Part shown: piece after piece, positions 15,956 through 24,304 of the stretch
Position numbering within the stretch: position 1 is the first letter of the stretch
How the letters are laid out: every line of letters starts with the position of its first letter
Assembly: GCF_030315685.1 (NCBI RefSeq)
Contig: NZ_JASXSI010000025.1
Span: 1-64,000 of the forward strand
Length of the DNA stretch: 64,000 nucleotides
Reading direction: 5' to 3'
From: Gordonia sp. ABSL11-1
Lineage (GTDB): Bacteria; Actinomycetota; Actinomycetes; Mycobacteriales; Mycobacteriaceae
Made by a program: the position numbers and the translations under genes
The notes under the pieces: generated by a model
Databases searched by the model: none
The model's input: the letters and a program-made list of their open reading frames with translations, nothing else
Told to the model about the DNA's origin: nothing

Positions 15956-17073
15956 CGGGCGCCCACCATCTTCTTCCACCACCGTCGGCGCGGCTGCGGA
16001 ACCGCCGCGCGCGCCCGGTCGACGAGTTCGGCGATCGCCGCGGTGACGATCTCCGGTTCCTCCATGGGCACCATGTGGCCGGCACCGTCGACGACGACGA
16101 GTTCGGAGTCCTCACCGAGCTCGCCGTACATGCGCATCGACTTCTGGAGCGGCGTGAGTCGATCCTCGTTGCCGCACACCACGACCGAGGGCACCTGCGC
16201 GAGCACCGGCAGCGCCGTCGACTCGTCGTGGTCCTCCAGGGCGTGCAGGAAGTCGACGATGGTCTCGATCCGGGTGTTCTGGATCATCTTCTCGACGGCA
16301 CGCCCGGCGACCGGACTGTAGAAGTCGGACCCGAAGCTCGCCGCCACCAACACCGGCTCGAGAGCCGCACGTGTGACGCCACGCCCGGCCCGCACCAGAG
16401 CGGGCACATGCCGCACCGACAACCGGAACGCGTCGAGCAACGGATTGGTCAGTCCCTCACCGAGTCCCGCCTCCGTCAGCCCGCGGGACGCGGTGGCGAT
16501 CAGTCCCACCCCGGTCACCCGGCCATCGGAACCGAACAGTGCGGGATCGCGGCGCGCCAATCCCATCACCGACATCCCACCCATCGAATGTCCGACGAGC
16601 ACAACGGGTCCCGACGGCGCAATGGCGCGGATGACGGCGCCCGTGTCGTCGGCGAGCTGACCGATCGTGCAGGTGTGTGACGGCGCGGGATCGCTGCGCC
16701 CATGTCCCCGGTGGTCGAAGAACACCATGCGGATCGGCCGGTCCGACCATTGCTCGGCGAGCGCATATCGCTGGAAATGCCAGCTCGCCATCCGGAGGCT
16801 GAAACCGTGGACGAACACCACGGTGAGTTCCGGATCGATGCCCTCGGGTCCGGTGACCACTGACCGGACCGCGAGTTCGAGCCCGTCGTCGGTGGTGACC
16901 GTGGTGGCCGGATCGTCGTAGATCGAGGTGAAGTCGATGTCCGCGAACGGATCCGCACGCCCGTGGACCCGGCGTCGCGCCACGTTCCGGGCGACACCAC
17001 CGGCAGCGACCGCGCCGAGCCCGGCGACTCCGGTCACACCGGCCAGCCATCCGATCCGCTCGGACCTATCCAT
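15952..17073 (-). CDS. Alpha/beta hydrolase with N-terminal membrane anchor
   Basis: The 373-residue product has a short hydrophobic N-terminal segment (GWLAGVTGVAGLGAVAAGGVA) followed by an alpha/beta-hydrolase domain. The oxyanion strand is VVFVHGFSLRMASW, the nucleophile elbow is VLVGHSMGGMS (GxSxG intact), the acid lies in VVCGNEDRLTP and the His in VVDGAGHMVPMEEP. It sits between alr and tsaE with overlaps of 8 and 4 nt, a position conserved in many Mycobacteriales, yet the substrate is unknown. ATG 17073 was chosen over upstream in-frame starts because these lie inside alr. Confidence 0.85.
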   Translation of the reverse strand: MDRSERIGWLAGVTGVAGLGAVAAGGVARNVARRRVHGRADPFADIDFTSIYDDPATTVTTDDGLELAVRSVVTGPEGIDPELTVVFVHGFSLRMASWHFQRYALAEQWSDRPIRMVFFDHRGHGRSDPAPSHTCTIGQLADDTGAVIRAIAPSGPVVLVGHSMGGMSVMGLARRDPALFGSDGRVTGVGLIATASRGLTEAGLGEGLTNPLLDAFRLSVRHVPALVRAGRGVTRAALEPVLVAASFGSDFYSPVAGRAVEKMIQNTRIETIVDFLHALEDHDESTALPVLAQVPSVVVCGNEDRLTPLQKSMRMYGELGEDSELVVVDGAGHMVPMEEPEIVTAAIAELVDRARAAVPQPRRRWWKKMVGAR

Positions 17074-18211
17074 GTCCGTCACCGGCCCGTCTGCCACCGA
17101 CGTACACCCGCTCGGCGCGTCGGCCGATCCCCGTGACGATCTCGTAGTCGATGGTGCCGATCGCATCGGCCCAGTCCTTGGCGGTGGTACCACCGTCGCG
17201 ACCTGTTCCGAAGAGTTCCGCACGATCCCCCTCTCGGACCCCGCCACCGTCGGCGCCGAGGTCGATGACCAACTGGTCCATACAGATTCGTCCCACACCC
17301 CGGAACGTGCGCCCGTTGACCCGAACCGCGATCGCTCCGGACAGCAGGCGCGGCACCCCGTCGGCGTAGCCGGCCGCGACGACGCCGATCCTGGTGTCGG
17401 ACGGGGCGATCCACGTGTGGTTGTAGCTGACGCCGTCGCCCGCGGCGAGGTTCTTGACGAGCACGATGTCCGCCTCGAGCGTCATCGCCGGAACGAGGCC
17501 GAAATCGCCGAGTTCCGGGATGGGCGTCCGGCCATACAGTGCGATTCCCGGCCGGATCAGGTCCCGCGCCAGGTCGGGACGGGTCAGCGCCGCAGGTGAA
17601 TTGGCGATGTGCATGACCTCCGGCCCGGCGCCGAGTCGGCGCAGGTCCGCCGCCGCCTCGTCGAGCCGGTCGGCCTGCAGGGAGTTCAGTGGATGATCGG
17701 GCTCGTCCCCACGCGCCAGGTGACACATGATGGCACGGACCTCGACTGCGCCGTCGGCACGCGCCTTGGCCAGCATCTCGGCGACATCCGACCAGTCCTC
17801 GGTGGCGACACCACTACGGTTCAGCCCGGTGTCCACCTTGACGGTGACCGTGGCCGTCTCCGACCGTCGGCGCGCGGCGTCGATCACCGCTGCGAGCTGG
17901 CGCGACGACGAGACCGCGATGTCGATGTCGTGGGCGATCGCACCGTCGAAGTCGGCGCCCGCGCCGTGTAGCCAGGACGTCACGTGCGCGGAGATCCCGG
18001 CGTGTCGCAACGCGAGGGCTTCGGTGATGTGGGCGACTCCGAGTTCGGTGGCACCGGCGGCCAGGACCGCCCGGGCGACCGGGACGGCGCCGTGACCGTA
18101 GGCGTCGGCCTTCACGACCGCGAGGACGTCGGCGCCCGCGGTGGTACGCAGCACGTCGACGTTGTGGGCGATCGCATCGAGATCGATGGTCGCGGTCAGG
18201 GCAGAGGTCAT
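17066..18211 (-). CDS. alr: Alanine racemase
   Basis: PLP enzyme making D-alanine for peptidoglycan. The 381 residues contain the cofactor lysine in LAVVKADAYGHGAVPVA near residue 37, the active-site region DGVSYNHTWI, PDTRIGVVAAGYADGVPR and the late CMDQLVIDL motif. ATG 18211 (MTSALTATIDLDAIAHN) is preceded at 9 nt by GGGAGA; a second ATG three codons upstream is too close to it. First gene of the operon leading to the t6A genes. Confidence 0.95.
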   Translation of the reverse strand: MTSALTATIDLDAIAHNVDVLRTTAGADVLAVVKADAYGHGAVPVARAVLAAGATELGVAHITEALALRHAGISAHVTSWLHGAGADFDGAIAHDIDIAVSSSRQLAAVIDAARRRSETATVTVKVDTGLNRSGVATEDWSDVAEMLAKARADGAVEVRAIMCHLARGDEPDHPLNSLQADRLDEAAADLRRLGAGPEVMHIANSPAALTRPDLARDLIRPGIALYGRTPIPELGDFGLVPAMTLEADIVLVKNLAAGDGVSYNHTWIAPSDTRIGVVAAGYADGVPRLLSGAIAVRVNGRTFRGVGRICMDQLVIDLGADGGGVREGDRAELFGTGRDGGTTAKDWADAIGTIDYEIVTGIGRRAERVYVGGRRAGDGHG

Positions 18212-18249
18212 CGCTGCCATTCTCCCAGACGGGCGCTGATCATCGGTCC

Positions 18250-19707
18250 TCAGGCGCTGCTGCGCAGGTCACGGATGGCAGGACGGATGGCCGACGACAG
18301 TGCGGACGCGCCGATCGGGGCACCGCGCGCGGCCAGGACGGCGGCGCGTGCGTGGACGCGCGCGGCGGCGGCGCCGGCGAGTCGCGGCGCGAGACCGGCG
18401 GCGAGCAGCGAGCCGGCGATCCCGGACAGCACGTCACCGGCGCCGGCCGTCGCCGCCCACGAACTGCCGGCGTCGTTGCCGAGGACGTCGCCGGACGGGT
18501 CCGCGATCAGCGTGACGCGGCCCTTCAGCAGGACGGTCACCTGCCACCGCCGGGCCAGGTCGCGCACCGCCCCGAGTCTGTCGGCACCCAGGTCGGTGCC
18601 GGTGAGCCGGGCGAACTCACCCGCGTGCGGGGTGAGCAGGGTCGGCGCCGCACGTTCGGTCACCAACTCGGGATGCTGCGCCACCAGCGACAACCCGTCG
18701 GCGTCGACCAGGACCGGCAGATCGGTCGACAGGACCCGGCGGAGCAGCGCGAGAGCGGCGTCGTCGGTGCCGGCACCCGGTCCGATGACCCAGGCCTGCA
18801 CGCGGCCGGCATCGGGAAGTGTCGCCGCGACGACGACCTCGGGGAAGTGGGAGACGACCTCGTCGCCGGCGGATCCGACATACCGCGTCATGCCCGAGGT
18901 GGCGGCGACGGCCGCACCGGTCGCGAGGAGTGCCGCACCCGGATAGCGGGCGGAGCCGGCGATGACGCCGACAACACCCTGGCTGTACTTGTCGTCGGAG
19001 GCACCGGGCACCGGCCACAGCCGGCCGACCTCGTCGTCGGTGAGCGACTCGAACCGGGGCCCGGGATCCGTTCCGCCGTCGGTTCCGTCCGGACCGAGCC
19101 CGATGTCGACGACCTCGACTCGACCACACCGCGGCGCGGCCAGCAGATGAGCGTTCCGCGGAACGCCGAACGTGACGGTGACCGACGCCTGCACCGCGGG
19201 ATCGTGCACCTCGCCCGTATCGACGTCGACGCCGGAGGGCAGATCGACGGACACGACGGCAGGACCCCCTGCGTCGGCGGGTTGCAGTGCGGCGAACACC
19301 TCTGCGGCAGCCGGCCGCAAAGGGCCCCGACCGCCGATCCCCACGACGCCGTCGATCACGATGTCGAGCTCGGCCGGGAGCGCCGGGACCTCACGACCAC
19401 CGGCGCGGCGGAAGGCGGCACGGCCACCGGCGTGCGCCTTGTCGGGAGCGAGAAACAGTGCGGCACAGGCGACTCCGCGACGCTGCAGGGCGGCACCCGC
19501 GAAGAGTGCGTCACCGCCGTTGTCGCCCGCACCCACGACGAGTCCCACGCGCCGCCCGTACACGCCGCCGGTGCGGTCGAGTTCACGGATCACGACGTGA
19601 GCGACTCCCGCCGACGCCCGGCGCATCAGCGTGCCGTCCTCCAGCAGGTGCCCGGTCGCGTGCTCCGCCTCCCGGACCCGCTCGGCGGTGAGGTAGCGGA
19701 TCGGCAT
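18250..19707 (-). CDS. nnr: Bifunctional NAD(P)H-hydrate repair enzyme (epimerase + dehydratase)
   Basis: Repairs NAD(P)HX. The 485-residue protein fuses a YjeF-N epimerase domain (residues 1 to about 215; VGLVVGAGDNGGDALFAG near residue 55 and VSVDLPSGVDVDTGEV) to an ADP-dependent dehydratase of the ribokinase fold (about 230-485; VIGPGAGTD, LTPHAGEFARL and the catalytic WAATAGAGDVLSG). Equivalent to Rv3433c. It follows glmS by 7 bp and precedes alr by 38 bp, so glmS-nnr-alr is probably one transcript. The glutamate decarboxylase gene found nearby in M. tuberculosis is absent here. Confidence 0.93.
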   Translation of the reverse strand: MPIRYLTAERVREAEHATGHLLEDGTLMRRASAGVAHVVIRELDRTGGVYGRRVGLVVGAGDNGGDALFAGAALQRRGVACAALFLAPDKAHAGGRAAFRRAGGREVPALPAELDIVIDGVVGIGGRGPLRPAAAEVFAALQPADAGGPAVVSVDLPSGVDVDTGEVHDPAVQASVTVTFGVPRNAHLLAAPRCGRVEVVDIGLGPDGTDGGTDPGPRFESLTDDEVGRLWPVPGASDDKYSQGVVGVIAGSARYPGAALLATGAAVAATSGMTRYVGSAGDEVVSHFPEVVVAATLPDAGRVQAWVIGPGAGTDDAALALLRRVLSTDLPVLVDADGLSLVAQHPELVTERAAPTLLTPHAGEFARLTGTDLGADRLGAVRDLARRWQVTVLLKGRVTLIADPSGDVLGNDAGSSWAATAGAGDVLSGIAGSLLAAGLAPRLAGAAAARVHARAAVLAARGAPIGASALSSAIRPAIRDLRSSA

Positions 19708-19714
19708 GGTGTTG

Positions 19715-21577
19715 CTACTCGACGGTGACCGACTTGGCCAGATTGCGTGGCTTGTCGACGTCGTAGCCGCGGGCCTGTGCCACCGTTGCCGCGAAGACCT
19801 GCAACGGGATCGTCGAGACCAGCGGCTGCATCAGCGTCGGCACCTTGGGCATCGGGATGAGATGGTCGGCGACCGCGGCCGCCGCCGCATCGGCCTCCTC
19901 CGCGATGACGATCGTCCGGGCGCCCCGTGCCTGGATCTCGCGGATGTTGCTGATCATCTTCGAGTGCAGGACCGCACGCCCCTCGGCCGACGGCATGACG
20001 ACGATGACCGGCAGCCCGTCCTCGAGCAGTGCGATCGGACCGTGCTTGAGCTCACCCGCGGCGAAACCCTCCGCGTGCATGTACGCGAGTTCCTTGAGTT
20101 TCAGCGCACCCTCGAGTGCGACCGGGTAGCCGACGTGGCGCCCGATGAACAGCACGGTGTCGTGATCGGCCAGCGACCGGGCCAGGTCGCGTACCGGCTC
20201 CATGGTCCTCAGCACCTCGGTGACCGCACCGGACATGGCCTCCATCGCGGCGAACTCCCGCGACACCTCGTCGGCATACTTGGTCCCTCGAGCCTGTGCC
20301 AGCGCCAGTCCGACGAGGTAGGCGGCGACGATCTGGGCGAGGAAGCACTTGGTCGAGGCGACGCCGATCTCCGGACCGGCGTGGGTATAGAGGACCGCGT
20401 CCGACTCCCGCGGGATCTGCGCCCCGTTGGTGTTGCAGATCGCCAGGACGCGGGCCTTCTGATCCTTGGCGTGCCGGACCGCTTCCAGCGTGTCCGCGGT
20501 CTCGCCCGACTGGGAGATCGCGACGACCAGGGTGGACCGGTCCAGGACGGGGTCGCGGTAACGGAACTCGCTGGCCAGTTCGACCTCGACCGGGATGCGT
20601 GTCCAGTGCTCGATCGCGTACTTCGCCAGCAGACCTGCGTGATACGCCGTGCCACAGGCGACGACGAACACCTTGTCCACGTCGCGGAGGTCGTCGTCGG
20701 TGAGGCGCTGCTCGTCGAGGACGATCCGACCGTTCTGGAGATGACCGAGCAGGGTGTCGGCCAGCGCCGCCGGCTGCTCGGCGATCTCCTTGAGCATGAA
20801 GAAGTCGTAACCCGACTTCTCGGCCGCCGCGAGATCCCAGTTGATGTGGAAGGGCTTGCCGGGGCGCGGATCGCCGTCGAAATCGGAGATGCGGTAGTCG
20901 TCGGCGGTGATGATGACGACCTCGTCCTGACCGAGTTCGACGGCATCCCGCGTGTGTTCGATGAACGCGGTCACATCGGAGCTGACGAACATCTCGCCGT
21001 CGCCGACGCCGACGACGAGCGGCGTGGACCGGCGTGCGGCGACGATGGTGTCCGGGTGATCGGAATGGGTGAAGACGAGCGTGAACGCACCCTCGAGACG
21101 GCGGAGCGCGGCGTAGGCGCTGGAGACGAAGTCACCGGCGGTCGGCCCCGCCGCGTAGTAACTCTCCAGCAGATGCACCGCGGTCTCGGTGTCGGTGTCC
21201 GAGGTGAAGTCGATCCCGGCGTCCTCGAGTTCGGCACGCAGCGGGGCGTAGTTCTCGATGATGCCGTTGTGGACGACGGCGATCTTGCCGTCGGTGCTCA
21301 CGTGGGGGTGGGCGTTGCGGTCCGTCGGCTGTCCGTGGGTGGCCCAGCGGGTGTGTCCCATCCCGGTGGTCCCGGAGAGGGTCTCCGCGCCGACGGCCGC
21401 GATCTGCTTGTCCAGGTTCTCCAGGCGGCCGGCCTTCTTCTCGACGGCGGTGCTGCCCTGCCCGTCGAGAATCGCCACCCCGGCCGAGTCGTATCCGCGG
21501 TACTCCATCCGCCGAAGTGCCTCGACCACGATGCCCAGCGCATCGCGCCGCCCGACGTATCCGACGATTCCACACAT
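19715..21577 (-). CDS. glmS: Glutamine-fructose-6-phosphate aminotransferase (isomerizing)
   Basis: Makes glucosamine-6-phosphate for peptidoglycan. The 620 residues begin MCGIVGYVGRRDAL, so Cys becomes the N-terminal nucleophile after Met removal; RRMEYRGYDSAGVA and GHTRWATHGQP complete the class II amidotransferase domain. Two SIS domains follow, with VACGTAYHAG and SQSGETADTLEAVRHA, and the C-terminal DKPRNLAKSVTVE is intact. Upstream glmM (26,062) belongs to the same pathway. Confidence 0.97.
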   Translation of the reverse strand: MCGIVGYVGRRDALGIVVEALRRMEYRGYDSAGVAILDGQGSTAVEKKAGRLENLDKQIAAVGAETLSGTTGMGHTRWATHGQPTDRNAHPHVSTDGKIAVVHNGIIENYAPLRAELEDAGIDFTSDTDTETAVHLLESYYAAGPTAGDFVSSAYAALRRLEGAFTLVFTHSDHPDTIVAARRSTPLVVGVGDGEMFVSSDVTAFIEHTRDAVELGQDEVVIITADDYRISDFDGDPRPGKPFHINWDLAAAEKSGYDFFMLKEIAEQPAALADTLLGHLQNGRIVLDEQRLTDDDLRDVDKVFVVACGTAYHAGLLAKYAIEHWTRIPVEVELASEFRYRDPVLDRSTLVVAISQSGETADTLEAVRHAKDQKARVLAICNTNGAQIPRESDAVLYTHAGPEIGVASTKCFLAQIVAAYLVGLALAQARGTKYADEVSREFAAMEAMSGAVTEVLRTMEPVRDLARSLADHDTVLFIGRHVGYPVALEGALKLKELAYMHAEGFAAGELKHGPIALLEDGLPVIVVMPSAEGRAVLHSKMISNIREIQARGARTIVIAEEADAAAAAVADHLIPMPKVPTLMQPLVSTIPLQVFAATVAQARGYDVDKPRNLAKSVTVE

Positions 21578-21600
21578 AGACAGTCAGGGTACCTGTGAGG

Positions 21601-22569
21601 TCAGCGCTTCCGCGTACGCCGCTTCCGAGATTTGGCACCGAGGAGGCGGGACACCGGGTCGACCGCCTGCGCGGGCGGGTCGTCGAGGTCGATGACACCC
21701 AGTTTTCCCAGCGTGGCGGATGGATCGGTGAACGCCTGGTACTCGGTGTCACCAGCCACGGTGTGCAGCAGGAATCCGGTCGTGACGGCCCGGATGAGTC
21801 CGTGCAGTGCACGGTCGGAACCGTTCATCCCGATGAGGGAGTTCACCGTCCGACGCTCGAGGAGATCCTTGGCGTTGCCCTTGGGGACAGTGCGCAAGAC
21901 CACATCGCCCGCGTACGCGGTGGCCAGCGTGAGAGCGTTGCTGTCGACGGTCCGGAGTTCACCCGCACCGGCGACGACGAGACCCGGCGCGGTGACCAGT
22001 CCGGCGGCCGGGAGCAGGACCGACGTGGTGGGGGCCGGGAAGAGCGCGGCCACCCCGGACACCTCGGGCGCGTGCTGGCCCTGCACCTGTTGGCCTGATG
22101 CAGCGAGAACCGCCGCGGCGGCACCGAAGCCGTGCCCGACGAGTCCCAGCCGATCGGGGTCGACGGTGACCGCGCCGAAGCCCAGCGCTACCCGGGAGAC
22201 GAGCCCGAGGGCGCCGCGGAGATCTGCGGCGAGGCCGGTGTCGGAGACGAGGACCCCGCTGTTGCCGTCGGGCGCGACGGCGACGAATCCCCACGAGGCG
22301 AAGTGATAGAGCAGATCACGGTACCGACGACTGTCGGCAAGCCATGCGTGCCCGAGCGCGATGGCGGGCAGACGACGGCCGGTCGCCGGAGTGAAGACCT
22401 GGCCTCGCATCCCGACGATCCCCAGGTCGCCGCGGAGGACCTTGTGCGGGCCCCGCCGCGACAGCTCGGTCATCAGCCGTTCCGGTGATCGCGACGGCGT
22501 GGCACGTCGTGAACGACGACCCGAGGGGGACCCGGGTTTCGGGGACTGCACTGGTTTCGTGGCCGGCAC
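21601..22569 (-). CDS. Alpha/beta-hydrolase-fold protein lacking the nucleophile
   Basis: 322 residues in a dienelactone-hydrolase/PET-hydrolase-like fold, in the position of Rv3438. The basic, disordered N-terminus (residues 1-35) precedes DLGIVGMRGQVFTPATGRRLPAIALGHAW and YHFASWGFVAVAPD. The nucleophile elbow reads LVGHGFGAAAAV, so the serine of GxSxG is glycine and no Ser/Cys is available. The C-terminus is strongly basic (KSRKRRTRKR). It may be a non-catalytic or binding protein. Other possibility: a hydrolase using an unconventional residue. It lies 23 bp upstream of glmS on the same strand. Confidence 0.8.
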   Translation of the reverse strand: MPATKPVQSPKPGSPSGRRSRRATPSRSPERLMTELSRRGPHKVLRGDLGIVGMRGQVFTPATGRRLPAIALGHAWLADSRRYRDLLYHFASWGFVAVAPDGNSGVLVSDTGLAADLRGALGLVSRVALGFGAVTVDPDRLGLVGHGFGAAAAVLAASGQQVQGQHAPEVSGVAALFPAPTTSVLLPAAGLVTAPGLVVAGAGELRTVDSNALTLATAYAGDVVLRTVPKGNAKDLLERRTVNSLIGMNGSDRALHGLIRAVTTGFLLHTVAGDTEYQAFTDPSATLGKLGVIDLDDPPAQAVDPVSRLLGAKSRKRRTRKR

Positions 22570-22578
22570 ACCGACAGC

Positions 22579-22854
22579 CTATTCGTCGGTGGCGCGACGA
22601 TGGGGACTGGCCTCGGCAACGTCGGCCGGCAGCAGCAGTCGTGGGGTGTCGACGTCGGCGGCGTCCGCCTCCCGCCGTAGCCCCTCGCGCAGGCGTTCAC
22701 GCGGGTCGTTGTCCTCCCGGTGCTCGGCCAGTTCCGCGGTGAGACGCCGCTGGGTGTCGGAGAACGCATTCGACGCGGCGGTGACGTGGGCCGTGGCCCG
22801 GCGGGCGATCGCCTCGATCTGATCGGCGAGATTCATGACGATGCCACCACTCAT
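22579..22854 (-). CDS. Small helical protein ending the WxG cassette (Rv3440c-region)
   Basis: 91 residues: MSGGIVMNLADQIEAIARRATAHVTAASNAFSDTQRRLTAEL, predicted amphipathic helix, then an acidic-basic linker REDNDPRERLREGLRREADAADVD and a Pro/Leu tail. Its ATG overlaps the stop of the upstream gene (ATGA). No known domain recognised. A helical adaptor, or a third partner of the two WxG proteins, is inference from the operon. A second ATG (MNLADQ) six codons in is an alternative start. Confidence 0.65.
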   Translation of the reverse strand: MSGGIVMNLADQIEAIARRATAHVTAASNAFSDTQRRLTAELAEHREDNDPRERLREGLRREADAADVDTPRLLLPADVAEASPHRRATDE

Positions 22855-23870
22855 TCCTCCCCGGCCAGTGCGAGATCCCCGCCCGAGGACGCCTCACCCG
22901 GTGGACTGGCGTCCCGACGGTCCGGCGCATCCTGCCGGCCGGAGGCCTCGGGTGTCGTGGAGGCCTCCGGTCCGGTCGCCGGAGAGGCCGGGCGGGCCGC
23001 CAGGCCGGCATCCTCCGCAGGGGCGGTTCGGGCGTCGGCCCCGGTGTGGTCTGCCCCGGTGTGGCCGGTCCCGGGTGTGGCGGTGTCCGGTGTGGCGGTG
23101 TCCGGTGTGGCCGTCTCCGGAGCGACGCCGTCCGGCGTGAGGCGGAGCGGGACGTCCGACGCCGAGGGATCGCCGGGTTCGGTCGCAGAGGCCGGGGCCG
23201 GGGGTTCGGTCGCAGAGGCCGGGGCCGGGGCGTCGGGGTACGGCTCGAGATCCATCGTCTCGGTGACGCGGTTCAGCTGGTCGAGAATGTCGTCGATGCC
23301 TCGGACCGTCGCCTCCGCCGTGGTGAAGTAGAGCCGGGCGCGTGAGGCGATGTCCTCGACGACGACCGGCAGCGGCACCCGGCCGGTCACGATCGCCTCG
23401 GGGACCTCGGCGATCGGAACACCCGCGACGAGTGGCGCCGACAATCGGGCCACCGTCAGATACCAGGTGCGCAGCAGCTGATCGATCCCGGACGATGCGG
23501 CACCCGTCGCCTCTGCCAGTGTGCGCAGACCGTGGAGATCGGACTCCGCCCGCCGCTGGTGCTCGATCACTGCCGCGACCGCCCGCATCCCGGTGTCACC
23601 GGTCCACCCGCGACCCAGCCGGACCTGCTGTTCGGGGAGTCGGTGCAGGTGATCGGCCACCGCGTGATGCGCGGCGGCGAGACGGTGGGCGTCCGCGGCG
23701 AGACGGCGGGCGTCGAACCCGCCGACGCGCCGGAACGGTCGGTGCACCATGTCCGGGTCGGTCGGGTCCCCGCCGAGCGTGGCGGACAGGGCGAGGACGT
23801 CGACGAGGTCCTCGACTCCGGCGACCGCCTGATCGCGCAGGGCGCCGAGGGAGTCGCCGGGCCGCGTCAC
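22851..23870 (-). CDS. WxG-motif protein with long Pro/Thr/Ala-rich tail, candidate type VII secretion substrate
   Basis: 339 residues starting at GTG 23870, which overlaps the previous gene's stop (GTGA). The N-terminal ~215 residues are helical and contain a WxG turn (GRGWTGDTGM near residue 90) flanked by helices AADAHRLAAAHHAVADHLHR and IEHQRRAESDLHGLRTLAEA, plus a second helical hairpin FTTAEATVRGIDDILDQLNRVTETMD. From about residue 220 the protein is low complexity with repeats ASATEP, PDTA and HTGAD, followed by an acidic end. This layout (helical hairpin plus disordered tail) resembles EspB/PPE-type ESX substrates but no family is certain. Position matches the Ala/Pro-rich Rv3439c region of M. 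tuberculosis. Confidence 0.7.
   Translation of the reverse strand: MTRPGDSLGALRDQAVAGVEDLVDVLALSATLGGDPTDPDMVHRPFRRVGGFDARRLAADAHRLAAAHHAVADHLHRLPEQQVRLGRGWTGDTGMRAVAAVIEHQRRAESDLHGLRTLAEATGAASSGIDQLLRTWYLTVARLSAPLVAGVPIAEVPEAIVTGRVPLPVVVEDIASRARLYFTTAEATVRGIDDILDQLNRVTETMDLEPYPDAPAPASATEPPAPASATEPGDPSASDVPLRLTPDGVAPETATPDTATPDTATPGTGHTGADHTGADARTAPAEDAGLAARPASPATGPEASTTPEASGRQDAPDRRDASPPGEASSGGDLALAGEE
23076..23231. repeat. Short tandem repeats coding the low-complexity tail
   Basis: Two repeat blocks inside the WxG-tail gene. At 23076-23118 a GTGTGGCGGTGTCCG unit recurs (PDTAT on the coding strand). At about 23182-23231 a GTCGCAGAGGCCGGGGCCGG unit occurs twice (PAPASATEP). Both are in frame. 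Confidence 0.7.
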
Positions 23871-24229
23871 CGGCCACCGCTCTCGTCGGCCCGATGCCGG
23901 CCCCTGCCGCGCAGATCGTCGCCGATCTCGGCGTCGGTGTGGACGAGTGTAGTGACGCCGCGGTCGAGTGTGTCCGCGAGTCGCCGTGCCGCACGGGACT
24001 GTTCGGCGAGGCGATCGGCGATCACGCGTCCCATGTCGCGATACCGTCGGCCCATGTCGGAGTAGTCCGCGCCCGCCCACTCCCCGAGCTCGTCGGCGCC
24101 GATCCGGTCGGCGGCGTCGCCGACGACGGTTGCCGCGGCACGATAGAAGCCAGCGACGGATCGGATCTCGTCGACGTCGACGGTCACCCGGGGGCCGGTG
24201 GGCCGGACGGGCAGCGCACTCTCGGACAA
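23867..24229 (-). CDS. WXG100/EspC-like small helical protein, candidate type VII secretion substrate
   Basis: 120 residues. The core from residue 14 reads VTVDVDEIRSVAGFYRAAATVV, then GELGEW-type turn with EWAGADYSDMG (a WxG motif near residue 51), then a second long helix RRYRDMGRVIADRLAEQSRAARRLADTLDRGVTTLVHTDAE. This helix-WxG-helix plan and size fit WXG100/EspC-type proteins. The C-terminus is basic rather than carrying a clear YxxxD/E signal; HTDAE is the nearest match. It is the first gene of a three-gene cassette with 4-nt overlaps, 4.4 kb from the ESX-4 components. Homology is weak, so the class is inferred. Confidence 0.65.
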   Translation of the reverse strand: MSESALPVRPTGPRVTVDVDEIRSVAGFYRAAATVVGDAADRIGADELGEWAGADYSDMGRRYRDMGRVIADRLAEQSRAARRLADTLDRGVTTLVHTDAEIGDDLRGRGRHRADESGGR

Positions 24230-24304
24230 CGGTTTCCTCCCCCGGGCGTCGAATGATTCGTGTGCAGTTTAGACGCGCGAGCGGCGGGTCCGGTTCCCTC
24301 GATC

